Below, one piece after another: positions 1-7,414 of a stretch of 34,153 bases of DNA. The position numbers and the translations under genes were made by a program. The stretch's first letter is position 1. Every line of letters starts with the position of its first letter. Location of the stretch: positions 1 to 34,153 of the forward strand of contig CADEEH010000046.1 in the NCBI GenBank assembly GCA_902826305.1, in the 5' to 3' direction. Source of the DNA: an uncultured Burkholderiales bacterium. GTDB taxonomy: Bacteria; Pseudomonadota; Gammaproteobacteria; Burkholderiales; Burkholderiaceae_E. A model generated the notes under the pieces. It ran no database searches. It saw nothing but the letters and a program-made list of their open reading frames with translations, and was not told the DNA's origin.

Positions 1-49
1 CCTTCACGTTGTAGTCCACCACGCGCTTGACTGCGACCAGGACTTTCAT
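1..49 (-). CDS. etfB: Electron transfer flavoprotein subunit beta (partial, N-terminus only)
   Basis: Only the first 16 codons lie in the window. They read MKVLVAVKRVVDYNVK, which is the near-invariant N-terminus of proteobacterial EtfB. EtfB pairs with EtfA to form the FAD/AMP-containing heterodimer that carries electrons from acyl-CoA dehydrogenases to ETF:ubiquinone oxidoreductase. The ATG is at 49-47, with a GAGGAG Shine-Dalgarno about ten bases upstream. The rest of the gene, and presumably etfA, lies to the left of the window. Its promoter and a TetR-type operator lie at 73-104. Identification rests on a short but very characteristic stretch. Confidence 0.85.
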   Translation of the reverse strand, partial: MKVLVAVKRVVDYNVK

Positions 50-72
50 CGACTGCAAACTCCTCAGAAAAT

Positions 73-86
73 CGAACGACCGTTCG
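73..86. promoter_or_regulatory. TetR-type operator palindrome in the etfB leader
   Basis: The sequence CGAACG-AC-CGTTCG is a perfect 6+6 inverted repeat with a 2-bp spacer, extended by imperfect flanks. Palindromes of this style are bound by TetR/AcrR-family regulators of acyl-CoA and fatty-acid catabolism in proteobacteria, whose regulons often include etfBA. It lies just downstream of the TATAAT box, between the expected start of transcription and the etfB Shine-Dalgarno, so a bound repressor would block early elongation. The regulator itself is not in the window, and assignment to a named regulator is inference. Confidence 0.6.
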
Positions 87-98
87 TTGATCGGACCA

Positions 99-104
99 AT
101 TATA
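99..104 (-). promoter_or_regulatory. Probable etfB -10 element
   Basis: On the minus strand these bases read TATAAT, a perfect sigma-70 -10 box in otherwise GC-rich sequence, about 50 bases before the etfB ATG. Transcription would begin near 92. No good -35 box is visible at the expected distance (around 122-127), so the promoter may be activator-assisted or rely on the strong -10 box alone. Confidence 0.55.
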
Positions 105-206
105 GTGAATCGGCGCGGGCCGCCGGCCGACACGGACCCGCTCCGACGGGTCGGCCGGGCATCCGACGCGGCCGCGCCGACGGCCCCGGGATCACCGGAG
201 CCGTGA

Positions 207-1013
207 TCACCACCTGGGCGGCCGCTTCTCCAGGAACGCGGTCACGCCCTCCTCGGTCGCCGGCTCGACCATGTTGCAGGCCATCGTCTGGCCGGCGAGC
301 TGGTAGGCGGCGTCGATGCCCATCTCGAGCTGGCGATAGAACAGGCCCTTGCCGGCCGCTATCGCCGCCGCCGGCTTGGCGACGATCACCGAGGTCAGCG
401 CGGCAACCTCGGCGTCGAGCCGCTCCGGCGGCACGACGCGATTGACCAGCCCGCGCGCCCGGGCGGTGGCCGCGTCGATGAATTCACCGGTGACCAGCAT
501 CTCGAAAGCCTGCTTGCGGCCGAGGTTGCGCGACAACGCAACCGACGGCGTCGAGCAGAACAGCCCGAGGTTGACGCCGGAGACCGCGAAGCGGGCGTCC
601 TCGGCCGCGACCGCGAGATCACACATCGCCACCAGCTGGCAGCCGGCCGCGGTCGCGATGCCGTGCACCCGCGCGATCACCGGCTGCGGCATGCGCTGGA
701 TCGTCATCATCAGCTTCGAGCAGCGGTTGAACAGGTCGCGGTAATACTCGAGGCTGCCGTGGCTGCGCATCTCGCGCAGGTCGTGGCCGGCACAGAACGC
801 CTTGCCGGCACCGGCCAGCACCACCGCCCGCGCCTGCGGGTCGACGGCGATCGCCTCCAGTCCGCTCTGCAACGCCCCCAGCACCGCCTCGGAGAGCGCA
901 TTGAACTGCGACGGCCGGTTCAACGTGACCCGGACGACCGGGCCGTCACGTTCGATCACCACCGGCGGCGGCTCGGTCGGAACGGCGGTTTGGGAGGGCA
1001 GGACGGCGGACAT
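207..1013 (-). CDS. Enoyl-CoA hydratase/isomerase family protein (ECHDC3-like)
   Basis: This 268-residue crotonase-fold protein has the family oxyanion-hole segments GAGKAFCAGHDLREM and HGIATAAGCQLVAMCDLA. The open frame extends far upstream, but the crotonase domain begins just after the ATG at 1013 and the extension (1014-1688) is compositionally unlike protein, so I take 1013 as the start. The motif that normally carries the first catalytic glutamate (GGGCELA in hydratases) reads AAGCQLV here. The second glutamate region (FGxPE) reads FAVSGVNLGLF. Both catalytic glutamates are therefore replaced, as in the ECHDC3 branch, so ordinary hydratase activity is doubtful. A possible promoter box TATCAT lies on the minus strand at 1115-1110. 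Its position near etfB fits acyl-CoA metabolism. Confidence 0.85.
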   Translation of the reverse strand: MSAVLPSQTAVPTEPPPVVIERDGPVVRVTLNRPSQFNALSEAVLGALQSGLEAIAVDPQARAVVLAGAGKAFCAGHDLREMRSHGSLEYYRDLFNRCSKLMMTIQRMPQPVIARVHGIATAAGCQLVAMCDLAVAAEDARFAVSGVNLGLFCSTPSVALSRNLGRKQAFEMLVTGEFIDAATARARGLVNRVVPPERLDAEVAALTSVIVAKPAAAIAAGKGLFYRQLEMGIDAAYQLAGQTMACNMVEPATEEGVTAFLEKRPPRW

Positions 1014-1388
1014 GGTTCGACCTCGGCGGCGATGACGGATTGGCGGATCGACCGGGGCGGCGGCCGACCGGCGGGCCGCGGCCGATCGGCGGGCGGTGAC
1101 CGCTCCGCGATGATACGGCCAGAGGCCGGCCGTTGCATCGCGGCCGCAGCCGGCCCCCGGCGGCACCCGTTCGTCGGCCGGTTGCCGCTCCGGGTCGCCC
1201 CGCCCGGGCCCCGGAGCCTTCGCCGGTGCGAGCCTCGGGTGTGTCCGACCCCAGCCCGGGCGACAGGCGCGCAGCGACGCGGACTGCCGATGGTCAGCGC
1301 CCGCCGGCCAACAGGAACAAACCTCACCGTCCCCATGATCGGCAGCCCTTACACTGACCCCTCCGTTGCCACGGGCAAAGGTGCCCGC
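1014..1388. other. 375-bp intergenic region between divergent genes, no gene seen
   Basis: This gap separates the enoyl-CoA hydratase-like gene (minus) from moxR (plus). Open frames cross it on both strands, but their translations are low-complexity Arg/Pro/Ala runs typical of GC-rich non-coding DNA. It should hold both promoters. Candidates are TATCAT (minus strand, 1115-1110) and TACACT (plus strand, 1350-1355). Neither has a convincing -35 box. I see no RNA gene or repeat. Confidence 0.5.
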
Positions 1389-2339
1389 ATGTCTTCGCCC
1401 TCGTCCCACCCGGTCATGCTCGACAAGATCCAGTCGGTCGCCGCCCAGGTCGGCTCCGTCGTGGTCGGCAAACAGCCCCAGATCAAGCTGGCGCTGGCGT
1501 GCCTGCTCGCCCGCGGCCACCTGCTGATCGAGGACCTGCCGGGGGTGGGCAAGACCACCCTCGCCCATGCGCTGGCGATCTCGCTCGGCCTGGAGTTCAA
1601 GCGCGTGCAGTTCACCAACGACCTGCTGCCGGCGGACATCGTCGGTGTGTCGGTCTACGACCGCGACCAGTCGCGCTTCGTGTTCCATCCGGGACCCGTG
1701 TTCTCGCAGGTGCTGCTCGCCGACGAGATCAACCGGGCATCACCGAAGACACAGAGCGCGTTGCTGGAATCGATGGAAGAACGCCAGGTCTCGATCGAAG
1801 GGGCACGCCATCCGCTGCCCGAGCCCTTCTTCGTGATCGCCACGCAGAACCCGCAGGACCAGATCGGCACGTTCCCGCTGCCCGAGTCGCAGCTCGACCG
1901 ATTCCTGATGTGCCTGGAGCTCGGTTACCCGGACCCGAAGTCCGAACGGGCGCTGCTCGAAGGCCAGGATCGTCGCCAGATGCTGGACCAGCTCGCGCCC
2001 CGGCTGAGCGGGCCGCAACTGATGGAGGCCCAGCAGGCCGTGGGCCGCATCCGCTGCGCACCGGCGCTGCTCGACTACGTCCAGAACCTGCTGACCCACA
2101 CCCGTCGTTCGTCGAGCCTGGCCGAGGGGCTGTCGCCCCGCGCCGGCCTCGCGCTCGTACACGCGGCGCGCGCCTGGGCGATGCTCGAAGGCCGCAATCA
2201 CGTGCTGCCCGACGACGTGCAGGCGGTCCTGAACGCGGTCGCCGGCCATCGGCTGCGTCCGGCCAAGGGCGGCGGCGCATCACACCGCGCACGCGCCGAG
2301 ATGGTCGCGGAGATCGTCAAGGCCGTCCCGGTCCCCTGA
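1389..2339 (+). CDS. MoxR-family AAA+ ATPase
   Basis: This 316-residue AAA+ ATPase of the MoxR group has a Walker A PGVGKT at residues 51-56, Walker B VLLADEINRA around 108-117, a sensor-1 ATQNP at 151-155 and an LDRF arginine motif at 169-172. A C-terminal lid region covers roughly 200-316. MoxR proteins act as chaperone-like ATPases, usually alongside DUF58/VWA proteins. I chose the ATG at 1389 because the family domain begins right after it, although the open frame runs further upstream. It leads a co-directional operon, with the DUF58 gene starting 10 bases after its stop. The TACACT box at 1350-1355 may be part of its promoter. Confidence 0.93.
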   Translation: MSSPSSHPVMLDKIQSVAAQVGSVVVGKQPQIKLALACLLARGHLLIEDLPGVGKTTLAHALAISLGLEFKRVQFTNDLLPADIVGVSVYDRDQSRFVFHPGPVFSQVLLADEINRASPKTQSALLESMEERQVSIEGARHPLPEPFFVIATQNPQDQIGTFPLPESQLDRFLMCLELGYPDPKSERALLEGQDRRQMLDQLAPRLSGPQLMEAQQAVGRIRCAPALLDYVQNLLTHTRRSSSLAEGLSPRAGLALVHAARAWAMLEGRNHVLPDDVQAVLNAVAGHRLRPAKGGGASHRARAEMVAEIVKAVPVP

Positions 2340-2349
2340 GCGCGGCGGG

Positions 2350-3321
2350 ATGTCATCGGCACGCGAATCGTGGGTCGATCGCCTGGCCCGTCACCTGCTG
2401 AAGCGGCAAGGACCGCAGGCCGGTGACGTCCGGCTCGGCCGCCGCAACATCTACATCCTGCCGAGCAAGGCCGGCCTGTTGTGCGCCGCCGTGCTGGCGA
2501 CGATGCTGATCGCCTCGATCAACTATCAGCTGTCGCTCGGCTTCGCGCTGACCTTCCTGCTCGGCGGCATCACGCTGGTCGCGATGCTGCAGACATTCCG
2601 CAACCTGGCCGCAGTGCTGCTGCGACCCGGCCGGGCCGAGCCGGTGTTCGCCGGCAACATGGCCGAGGTCAAGCTGCAGATGTTCAACCGCTCGACCCAT
2701 GAACGGTTCGCGCTGCGGCTGCAGGCACCCGAGATGGCGCAGGCGACATTGATCGACCTGCCGGGCGCCTCGGACAAGCTGGTCGTGCTCGCGATCCCGA
2801 CGGTACGCCGAGGCTGGATGCCGATGCCACGCTTCAAGCTGTGGACCGATTTTCCGCTCGGCCTGTGGCGCGCCTGGGCCTATTGGCATCCGGCCAGCCG
2901 GGTGCTGGTCTATCCGTCACCCGAGACACCGGCCGCGCCGCTGCCCGAACTCGCGATCGTCGGTGGTGAAGGCGACGGGCGGGGCCAGGGTGAGGACGAC
3001 CTGGCCGCCGTGCGGCCGTTCGCCGCCGGCGACTCGCCGCGCCGGATCGCATGGAAGGCGATGGCACGCACCGGGTCGGACACCGTGCTGGTCAAGCAGT
3101 TCGAAGGCGGATATCGCGGCGACCTGCTGCTCGACTGGGCGCGCCTGCCGGCCGCGCTGCCGGTCGAGGCGCGGCTGTCGCGGCTGACGCGCTGGGTGCT
3201 GGATGCCGACGCGTCCGGCACACGGTACGCGCTGCGGCTGCCGGGCACCGTGATCGACACCGACGCCGGACCGGCACATCGCCAGCGCTGCCTCGAAGCG
3301 CTGGCCACCTACGGCGGATGA
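2350..3321 (+). CDS. DUF58 domain-containing membrane protein
   Basis: This 323-residue protein has two adjacent hydrophobic segments (about 42-57 and 62-80), then a soluble domain. The DUF58 core is recognised by the motif VRPFAAGDSPRRIAWKAMAR at 221-240, matching the family pattern of R-x-Y/F-x-x-GD-x-x-R-x-I-x-W-x-A. DUF58 proteins are almost always paired with MoxR ATPases, and several members carry a VWA-like fold. Here the C-terminal portion is short and shows no clear MIDAS motif. It sits 10 bases after moxR and 4 bases before the transglutaminase gene, so co-translation in one operon is likely. The biochemical role is unknown; a scaffold or substrate adaptor for MoxR at the membrane is the usual inference. 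Confidence 0.9.
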   Translation: MSSARESWVDRLARHLLKRQGPQAGDVRLGRRNIYILPSKAGLLCAAVLATMLIASINYQLSLGFALTFLLGGITLVAMLQTFRNLAAVLLRPGRAEPVFAGNMAEVKLQMFNRSTHERFALRLQAPEMAQATLIDLPGASDKLVVLAIPTVRRGWMPMPRFKLWTDFPLGLWRAWAYWHPASRVLVYPSPETPAAPLPELAIVGGEGDGRGQGEDDLAAVRPFAAGDSPRRIAWKAMARTGSDTVLVKQFEGGYRGDLLLDWARLPAALPVEARLSRLTRWVLDADASGTRYALRLPGTVIDTDAGPAHRQRCLEALATYGG

Positions 3322-3325
3322 CGCG

Positions 3326-5362
3326 ATGAACCGGGTCCGCCTGCAGTATTCGCTCAAGGCCCTCGGCGGCACGATGGGCGCGCAGTGGGAACGCGATCGG
3401 CGCGACGCGCTGTTCCTGATGGGCGCGATCCTGCTGGCCACGATGCCGCACTTCGGCCACCTGCCCTGGTGGGTCTCGGTCGGTTTCCTGTTCCTGTTCA
3501 TCTGGCGGCTCGGCCTGGTGCTGTCGGGGCGCTGGCTGCCGCGCGACTCGATCCGCTGGATCGCCGCGTTCGCCTGCCTGGCCGGGGTCTACGCCGAGTA
3601 CAAGACCCTGACCGGGCGTGATGCCGGAGTCGCGCTGCTGGTGCTGTTCCTCGGGCTCAAGCTGATGGAGATGCGGGTCAAGCGCGACCTGTTCGTGGTC
3701 ATCTTCCTGTGTTTCTTCCTGTTGCTGACCGCGTTCTTCTATTCACAGTCGATCCTGACCGCGATCATCACGATCGCCGCGCTGGTCGCGCTGCTGGCGG
3801 CGATGCTGACGATGCAGTTCGGCGAGAACGAAGTGTCGGTCGGACGGCGGTTGCGCACCGTCGGCAACCTGCTGCTGCAGGCGCTGCCGATCGCGGCCGT
3901 GCTGTTCGTGCTGTTCCCGCGGATGCAGTCGCCACTGTGGGGGCTGCCGCGCGATGCGTTCGCCGGCAAGACCGGCCTGTCGGACCGGATGCAGCCGGGC
4001 TCGATCAGCGAACTGAACCTGTCCGACGAGATCGCGTTCCGTGTCCGCTACCAGGACGGGGCCAGCCCGCCGCCGCCGGGTTCGCTGTACTGGCGCGGCC
4101 CGGTGTTCGGGCTGTTCGACGGACAGGTCTGGCGCATCGCGCAGGCGACACCCGATGCGATGCCCCCGCCGCTGCAGGTGACGGCCGAGCCGGGCAGCCG
4201 CCCGCTGGGTTACACCGTGACGTTGGAGCCGACCGAACAACCCTGGCTGGCCGCGTTGGAGGCGCCGGTGGCGCTCGACGACGACACCGCGGCCACCGCC
4301 CGACTGCAGCCCGACATGACGCTGGTCGACCGGGCGCCGGTCGTCACCCGGATCCGCTACTCGGTGACCTCGCACCTGGACTACCGGATCGGCGCCAACG
4401 AGACGCCGCAGAGCCTGCGGCCGTGGCTCGAACTGCCGGTGGGCTACAACCCGCGCACGATCGCGCTGGCCGAACGCTGGCGCAGCGAGGGTGCACACGG
4501 TCCCGGGGCAATGGTCGACCGCGCCTTGTCGATGTTCCGCAAGGACAGTTTCCGCTACACGCTGACCCCACCGACACTCGGCGTGCACGGCGTCGACGAG
4601 TTCCTGTTCGACACCCGGTCCGGGTTCTGCGAACACTACTCGGGGGCGTTTGTCGTCTTGATGCGCGCACTCGGCATCCCGGCCCGCGTGGTCACCGGCT
4701 ACCAGGGCGCGGAGCGCAACCCGGTCGACGACTACTGGATCGTGCGCCAGTCCGACGCCCACGCCTGGGCCGAGGTCTGGTTCGCCGACCGCGGCTGGCA
4801 GCGGATCGACCCCACCAATGCGGTCGCCCCCGAGCGGATCGAACGCGGCCGCCGTGCGACCCGTCCCGTGGAGAGCCTGATCGGCGGACTCGGCGAGCAT
4901 CCGCTGCTCGACAAGGTCCGCTTCAACATGGATGCACTGGCCAACGCGTGGAACCAGTGGGTGCTGTCGTACGACAAGAACCGGCAGCAGCGACTGCTCG
5001 ACGTGATGGGCATCAGCCTGGACGACTGGCGCGAGGTGGCCGGCGCGCTGGCATTGAGCCTCGGCTTGCTGATCGGTGCGGCGGCGCTGATCACGCTGCA
5101 CCCACGCTTGCCGCGCGACCCGATCGAGCGCGCGTACGCCGATTTCTGCGACCGGCTCGCCGCCGCCGTCGGCCTGCACCGGATGCCACACGAGACGCCG
5201 GCACGGTACCTGTCGCGGGTCGAGCGGCTGCTCGAGGCATCGCAGGTCAACGATGCCCGTCGCATCGTCGCCGACTACAGCCGCTTGCGATACGAACAGG
5301 ACGCCGCGGTCGCCGATGACGTGCGACACTTCAGTGCGATGGTGAAGGCATTCAAGCCATGA
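3326..5362 (+). CDS. TgpA-like membrane transglutaminase (DUF3488 / transglutaminase core / DUF4129)
   Basis: This 678-residue protein has an N-terminal block of about six membrane segments (roughly residues 30-195), a periplasmic transglutaminase-like domain, one membrane segment near 573-592 and a DUF4129-type C-terminus. The catalytic triad is complete: Cys435 in RSGFCEHYSGAF, His479 in SDAHAWAEVW and Asp495 in QRIDPTNA. The architecture matches TgpA of Pseudomonas aeruginosa, a periplasmic transglutaminase needed for viability there. The ATG at 3326 follows the DUF58 stop by four bases. An internal ATG before GAQWERD is possible but would remove only 16 residues. The stop overlaps the next gene's start (ATGA), indicating translational coupling with mltB. 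Confidence 0.92.
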   Translation: MNRVRLQYSLKALGGTMGAQWERDRRDALFLMGAILLATMPHFGHLPWWVSVGFLFLFIWRLGLVLSGRWLPRDSIRWIAAFACLAGVYAEYKTLTGRDAGVALLVLFLGLKLMEMRVKRDLFVVIFLCFFLLLTAFFYSQSILTAIITIAALVALLAAMLTMQFGENEVSVGRRLRTVGNLLLQALPIAAVLFVLFPRMQSPLWGLPRDAFAGKTGLSDRMQPGSISELNLSDEIAFRVRYQDGASPPPPGSLYWRGPVFGLFDGQVWRIAQATPDAMPPPLQVTAEPGSRPLGYTVTLEPTEQPWLAALEAPVALDDDTAATARLQPDMTLVDRAPVVTRIRYSVTSHLDYRIGANETPQSLRPWLELPVGYNPRTIALAERWRSEGAHGPGAMVDRALSMFRKDSFRYTLTPPTLGVHGVDEFLFDTRSGFCEHYSGAFVVLMRALGIPARVVTGYQGAERNPVDDYWIVRQSDAHAWAEVWFADRGWQRIDPTNAVAPERIERGRRATRPVESLIGGLGEHPLLDKVRFNMDALANAWNQWVLSYDKNRQQRLLDVMGISLDDWREVAGALALSLGLLIGAAALITLHPRLPRDPIERAYADFCDRLAAAVGLHRMPHETPARYLSRVERLLEASQVNDARRIVADYSRLRYEQDAAVADDVRHFSAMVKAFKP

Positions 5363-6498
5363 CGATGCGGCGCGTGCTGGTGGCCGCCGCCGCGGTCGCC
5401 CTCGGCTTGTCGGGCGCGGCGGGCGCCGACGCGGCCTCGGGCAAACGCAAGCCCCGGGGCGCCAAGTCGACGCTCGTGCGGACGTCCCCGCCCACCGTCG
5501 CGCCGGCGGCGAGAACCACGCCGGCCCCGGCGCCGATCCCGGCCGCCGATTTCGCCGCCGATCCGGCGGTGCGTGAGTTCATCCGCGGCATGGTCGAGCG
5601 CCACGGCTTCGCCGAACAGGACCTGGTACGGATGTTCGCCGACACACGACGGGTCGATGCCACGTTGCGACTGATCGCGCCGACACCGCCGGCCAGGCGC
5701 TCCTGGGCCCAGTACCGTCAACGCACGCTGGTGCCGTTGCGGATCAGCGAGGGGCTTCGTTTCTGGCGCGACAACGAGGCGGTACTCGAGCGCGCCGCGA
5801 TCACCTGGGGTGTGCCGCCGGCGATCATCGTCTCGATCATCGGCGTCGAGACCGTGTACGGGCGCACGAGCGGCGACTTCCGTGTCGTCGACACGTTGGC
5901 GACGCTGGCGTTCAACTATCCGCGCCGGGCCGAGTATTTCCGCGACGAACTCGAGAACCTGCTGCTGTATACCCGCGAGACCGGCATCGATCCGTTCGAG
6001 TTGCGCGGCTCGTATGCCGGCGCGATCGGCATGCCGCAGTTCATGCCGGGCAGCATCCGGCGCTGGGCGGTCGACTTCGACGGCGACGGCCGCATCGACC
6101 TGCGGCGCAACCCGGCCGACGCGATCGGCAGCGTCGCCCGTTTCCTCGCCGGGCACGGCTGGCGGTCGGGCGAACCGACACATTTCGAGGCCACGCTCCA
6201 GGACGTCGCCCGGGTGACACCGCTGCTCGAGTCGGGGATCGAACCGAAGTGGACAACGGCCGAGCTCGCGACCTTCGGCGTGGCCAGCCCCGATTCGATC
6301 GGTTCCGATCTGCGCCTGGCGCTGATCGACCTGCCCAACGCCGATGATCCGCCGACGTTCTACCTCGGTGCCAACAATTTCTACGTGATCACACGCTACA
6401 ACCGGTCGAGTTTCTACGCGATGTCGGTGATCGACCTGGCGTCGGTGCTTGACTCGATGCGCCGCACGGACCGACAGGCCAGCGCGATCGTTCGCTGA
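5359..6498 (+). CDS. mltB: Lytic murein transglycosylase B
   Basis: This 379-residue secreted protein has an N-terminal signal peptide (about residues 1-26) and a Pro/Ala/Thr-rich linker to about residue 65. The MltB-type lytic transglycosylase domain (GH103) follows. The catalytic glutamate is Glu164 in IIGVETVYGR. Downstream conserved segments are GAIGMPQFMPGSIRRW, DFDGDGRIDL and the C-terminal GANNFYVITRYNRSS. The enzyme cleaves the MurNAc-GlcNAc bond of peptidoglycan, forming 1,6-anhydroMurNAc, in the periplasm. There is no lipobox, so it is probably the soluble form rather than a lipoprotein. It overlaps the transglutaminase gene by 4 bp, which places a wall-cleaving enzyme inside the MoxR-DUF58-TgpA operon. 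Confidence 0.93.
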   Translation: MTMRRVLVAAAAVALGLSGAAGADAASGKRKPRGAKSTLVRTSPPTVAPAARTTPAPAPIPAADFAADPAVREFIRGMVERHGFAEQDLVRMFADTRRVDATLRLIAPTPPARRSWAQYRQRTLVPLRISEGLRFWRDNEAVLERAAITWGVPPAIIVSIIGVETVYGRTSGDFRVVDTLATLAFNYPRRAEYFRDELENLLLYTRETGIDPFELRGSYAGAIGMPQFMPGSIRRWAVDFDGDGRIDLRRNPADAIGSVARFLAGHGWRSGEPTHFEATLQDVARVTPLLESGIEPKWTTAELATFGVASPDSIGSDLRLALIDLPNADDPPTFYLGANNFYVITRYNRSSFYAMSVIDLASVLDSMRRTDRQASAIVR

Positions 6499-6505
6499 GC
6501 GGCCG

Positions 6506-6540
6506 TGTGACGCTTGCGCGGGCAACCGCGCCTCGTCACA
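6506..6540. terminator. Nested hairpin between convergent genes, possible bidirectional terminator
   Basis: Outer arms TGTGACG and CGTCACA (7 bp, perfect) enclose inner arms GCGCGG and CCGCGC (6 bp, perfect) around a GCAA tetraloop. It lies between mltB (plus) and the hydrolase (minus), and its right arm contains the hydrolase stop codon (6538-6536). There is no U tract, so classical intrinsic termination is uncertain; it could instead protect 3' ends. Confidence 0.5.
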
Positions 6541-7414
6541 TCACCGCCAGCAGGGCCTCGGCCAGCGCCTGAGGCGCCGTGATCATCGCCATGTGTCCGG
6601 TCGACAGTTCGCGGTACCGCCACGACGGATCGGCCCGCACCTGCTGCGCGAACTGGCCGAACGATCCGCTGGCGGGCCGGGTGCAGGCGATGTAGGCCCG
6701 CGGCAACGGGTCGCCCGCGTCGGCCAAGCGGCCGATCGGTTGCGTGAACGTGCGGAACGGTTGTGCCACCACACGGGCGCCGATCCAGGCGAGGTCGGCC
6801 GGGTCGCTGATGCCGAACGCCGCCGGCGGAATCGGCGCGACCGAACCGGTCCGGGTTCCTGCCTCGACGATGGCCTCGCGCCGATCCAGCGGCAACAGGT
6901 AGTCGATCACCCGCCGGCCCTCCTGCGGCACGAACGCGTCGAGGTAGACCAGGCTGCGCAACCGCTCGCGCTCCAGGCGCGCCAGTGCGCTGATCACGAA
7001 GCCGCCGTAGCTGTGGCCGACCAGGCAGACGTCGCGCAGGTCCTCCTGCACCAGGAGGGCCTGGATGTCCTTCACGTGCAGGTCCAGGTCGACCGAGGCG
7101 GCGGCCAGGTGTGCACGATCGCCGAGACCGGTCATCGTCGGCGTGTGCACCCTGCAGCCTGCCTGCTCGAGCAGCGGCCGCAGCCTGTTCCAGCACCAGC
7201 CGCCGTACCAGGCGCCGTGCACCAGCACGACATCGACGGGTCGACGCGCCACGGCACGATCCGCCAGCGACACACAGGCGGCCGCCGACGTGCCGGCGAG
7301 CGCCGCGCCGGCGGCCAGCAGGCAGGCGCGACGCACGGCGGCCTCGCCCTGCAGCACCCGGACGGCGGCGCCGCGTGGCGGACCCTCGTCTTCATGCATC
7401 GCCCCGACCTTCAT
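6536..7414 (-). CDS. Secreted alpha/beta hydrolase
   Basis: This 292-residue alpha/beta-hydrolase has the oxyanion region LVHGAWYGGWCW (64-75), nucleophile elbow GHSYGG with Ser135, and a late histidine, His274, in STGHMAMIT. The pattern resembles the plant methylesterase/hydroxynitrile-lyase-like branch common in soil bacteria. The acid residue is not obvious at the usual strand (YIACTRPAS). An N-terminal twin-arginine stretch (RR at 28-29) precedes a hydrophobic run ending in a cysteine, so export by Tat is likely. The ATG at 7414 overlaps the reductase stop (ATGA). A second ATG at 7399, with AAGG eight bases upstream, is an equally good start. Substrate unknown; an esterase is likely. Confidence 0.85.
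   Translation of the reverse strand: MKVGAMHEDEGPPRGAAVRVLQGEAAVRRACLLAAGAALAGTSAAACVSLADRAVARRPVDVVLVHGAWYGGWCWNRLRPLLEQAGCRVHTPTMTGLGDRAHLAAASVDLDLHVKDIQALLVQEDLRDVCLVGHSYGGFVISALARLERERLRSLVYLDAFVPQEGRRVIDYLLPLDRREAIVEAGTRTGSVAPIPPAAFGISDPADLAWIGARVVAQPFRTFTQPIGRLADAGDPLPRAYIACTRPASGSFGQFAQQVRADPSWRYRELSTGHMAMITAPQALAEALLAVM

Noticed and set aside
1014-1688. Upstream extension of the enoyl-CoA hydratase reading frame to 493 residues
   Set aside because: The extension overlaps moxR on the other strand and has Arg/Pro/Ala-rich composition with no domain; the crotonase fold begins right after the ATG at 1013.
3743-5329. Long open frame antisense to the transglutaminase gene (528 residues)
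   Set aside because: It is a shadow frame caused by G/C-rich third positions; the sense strand has an intact Cys-His-Asp triad and family architecture.
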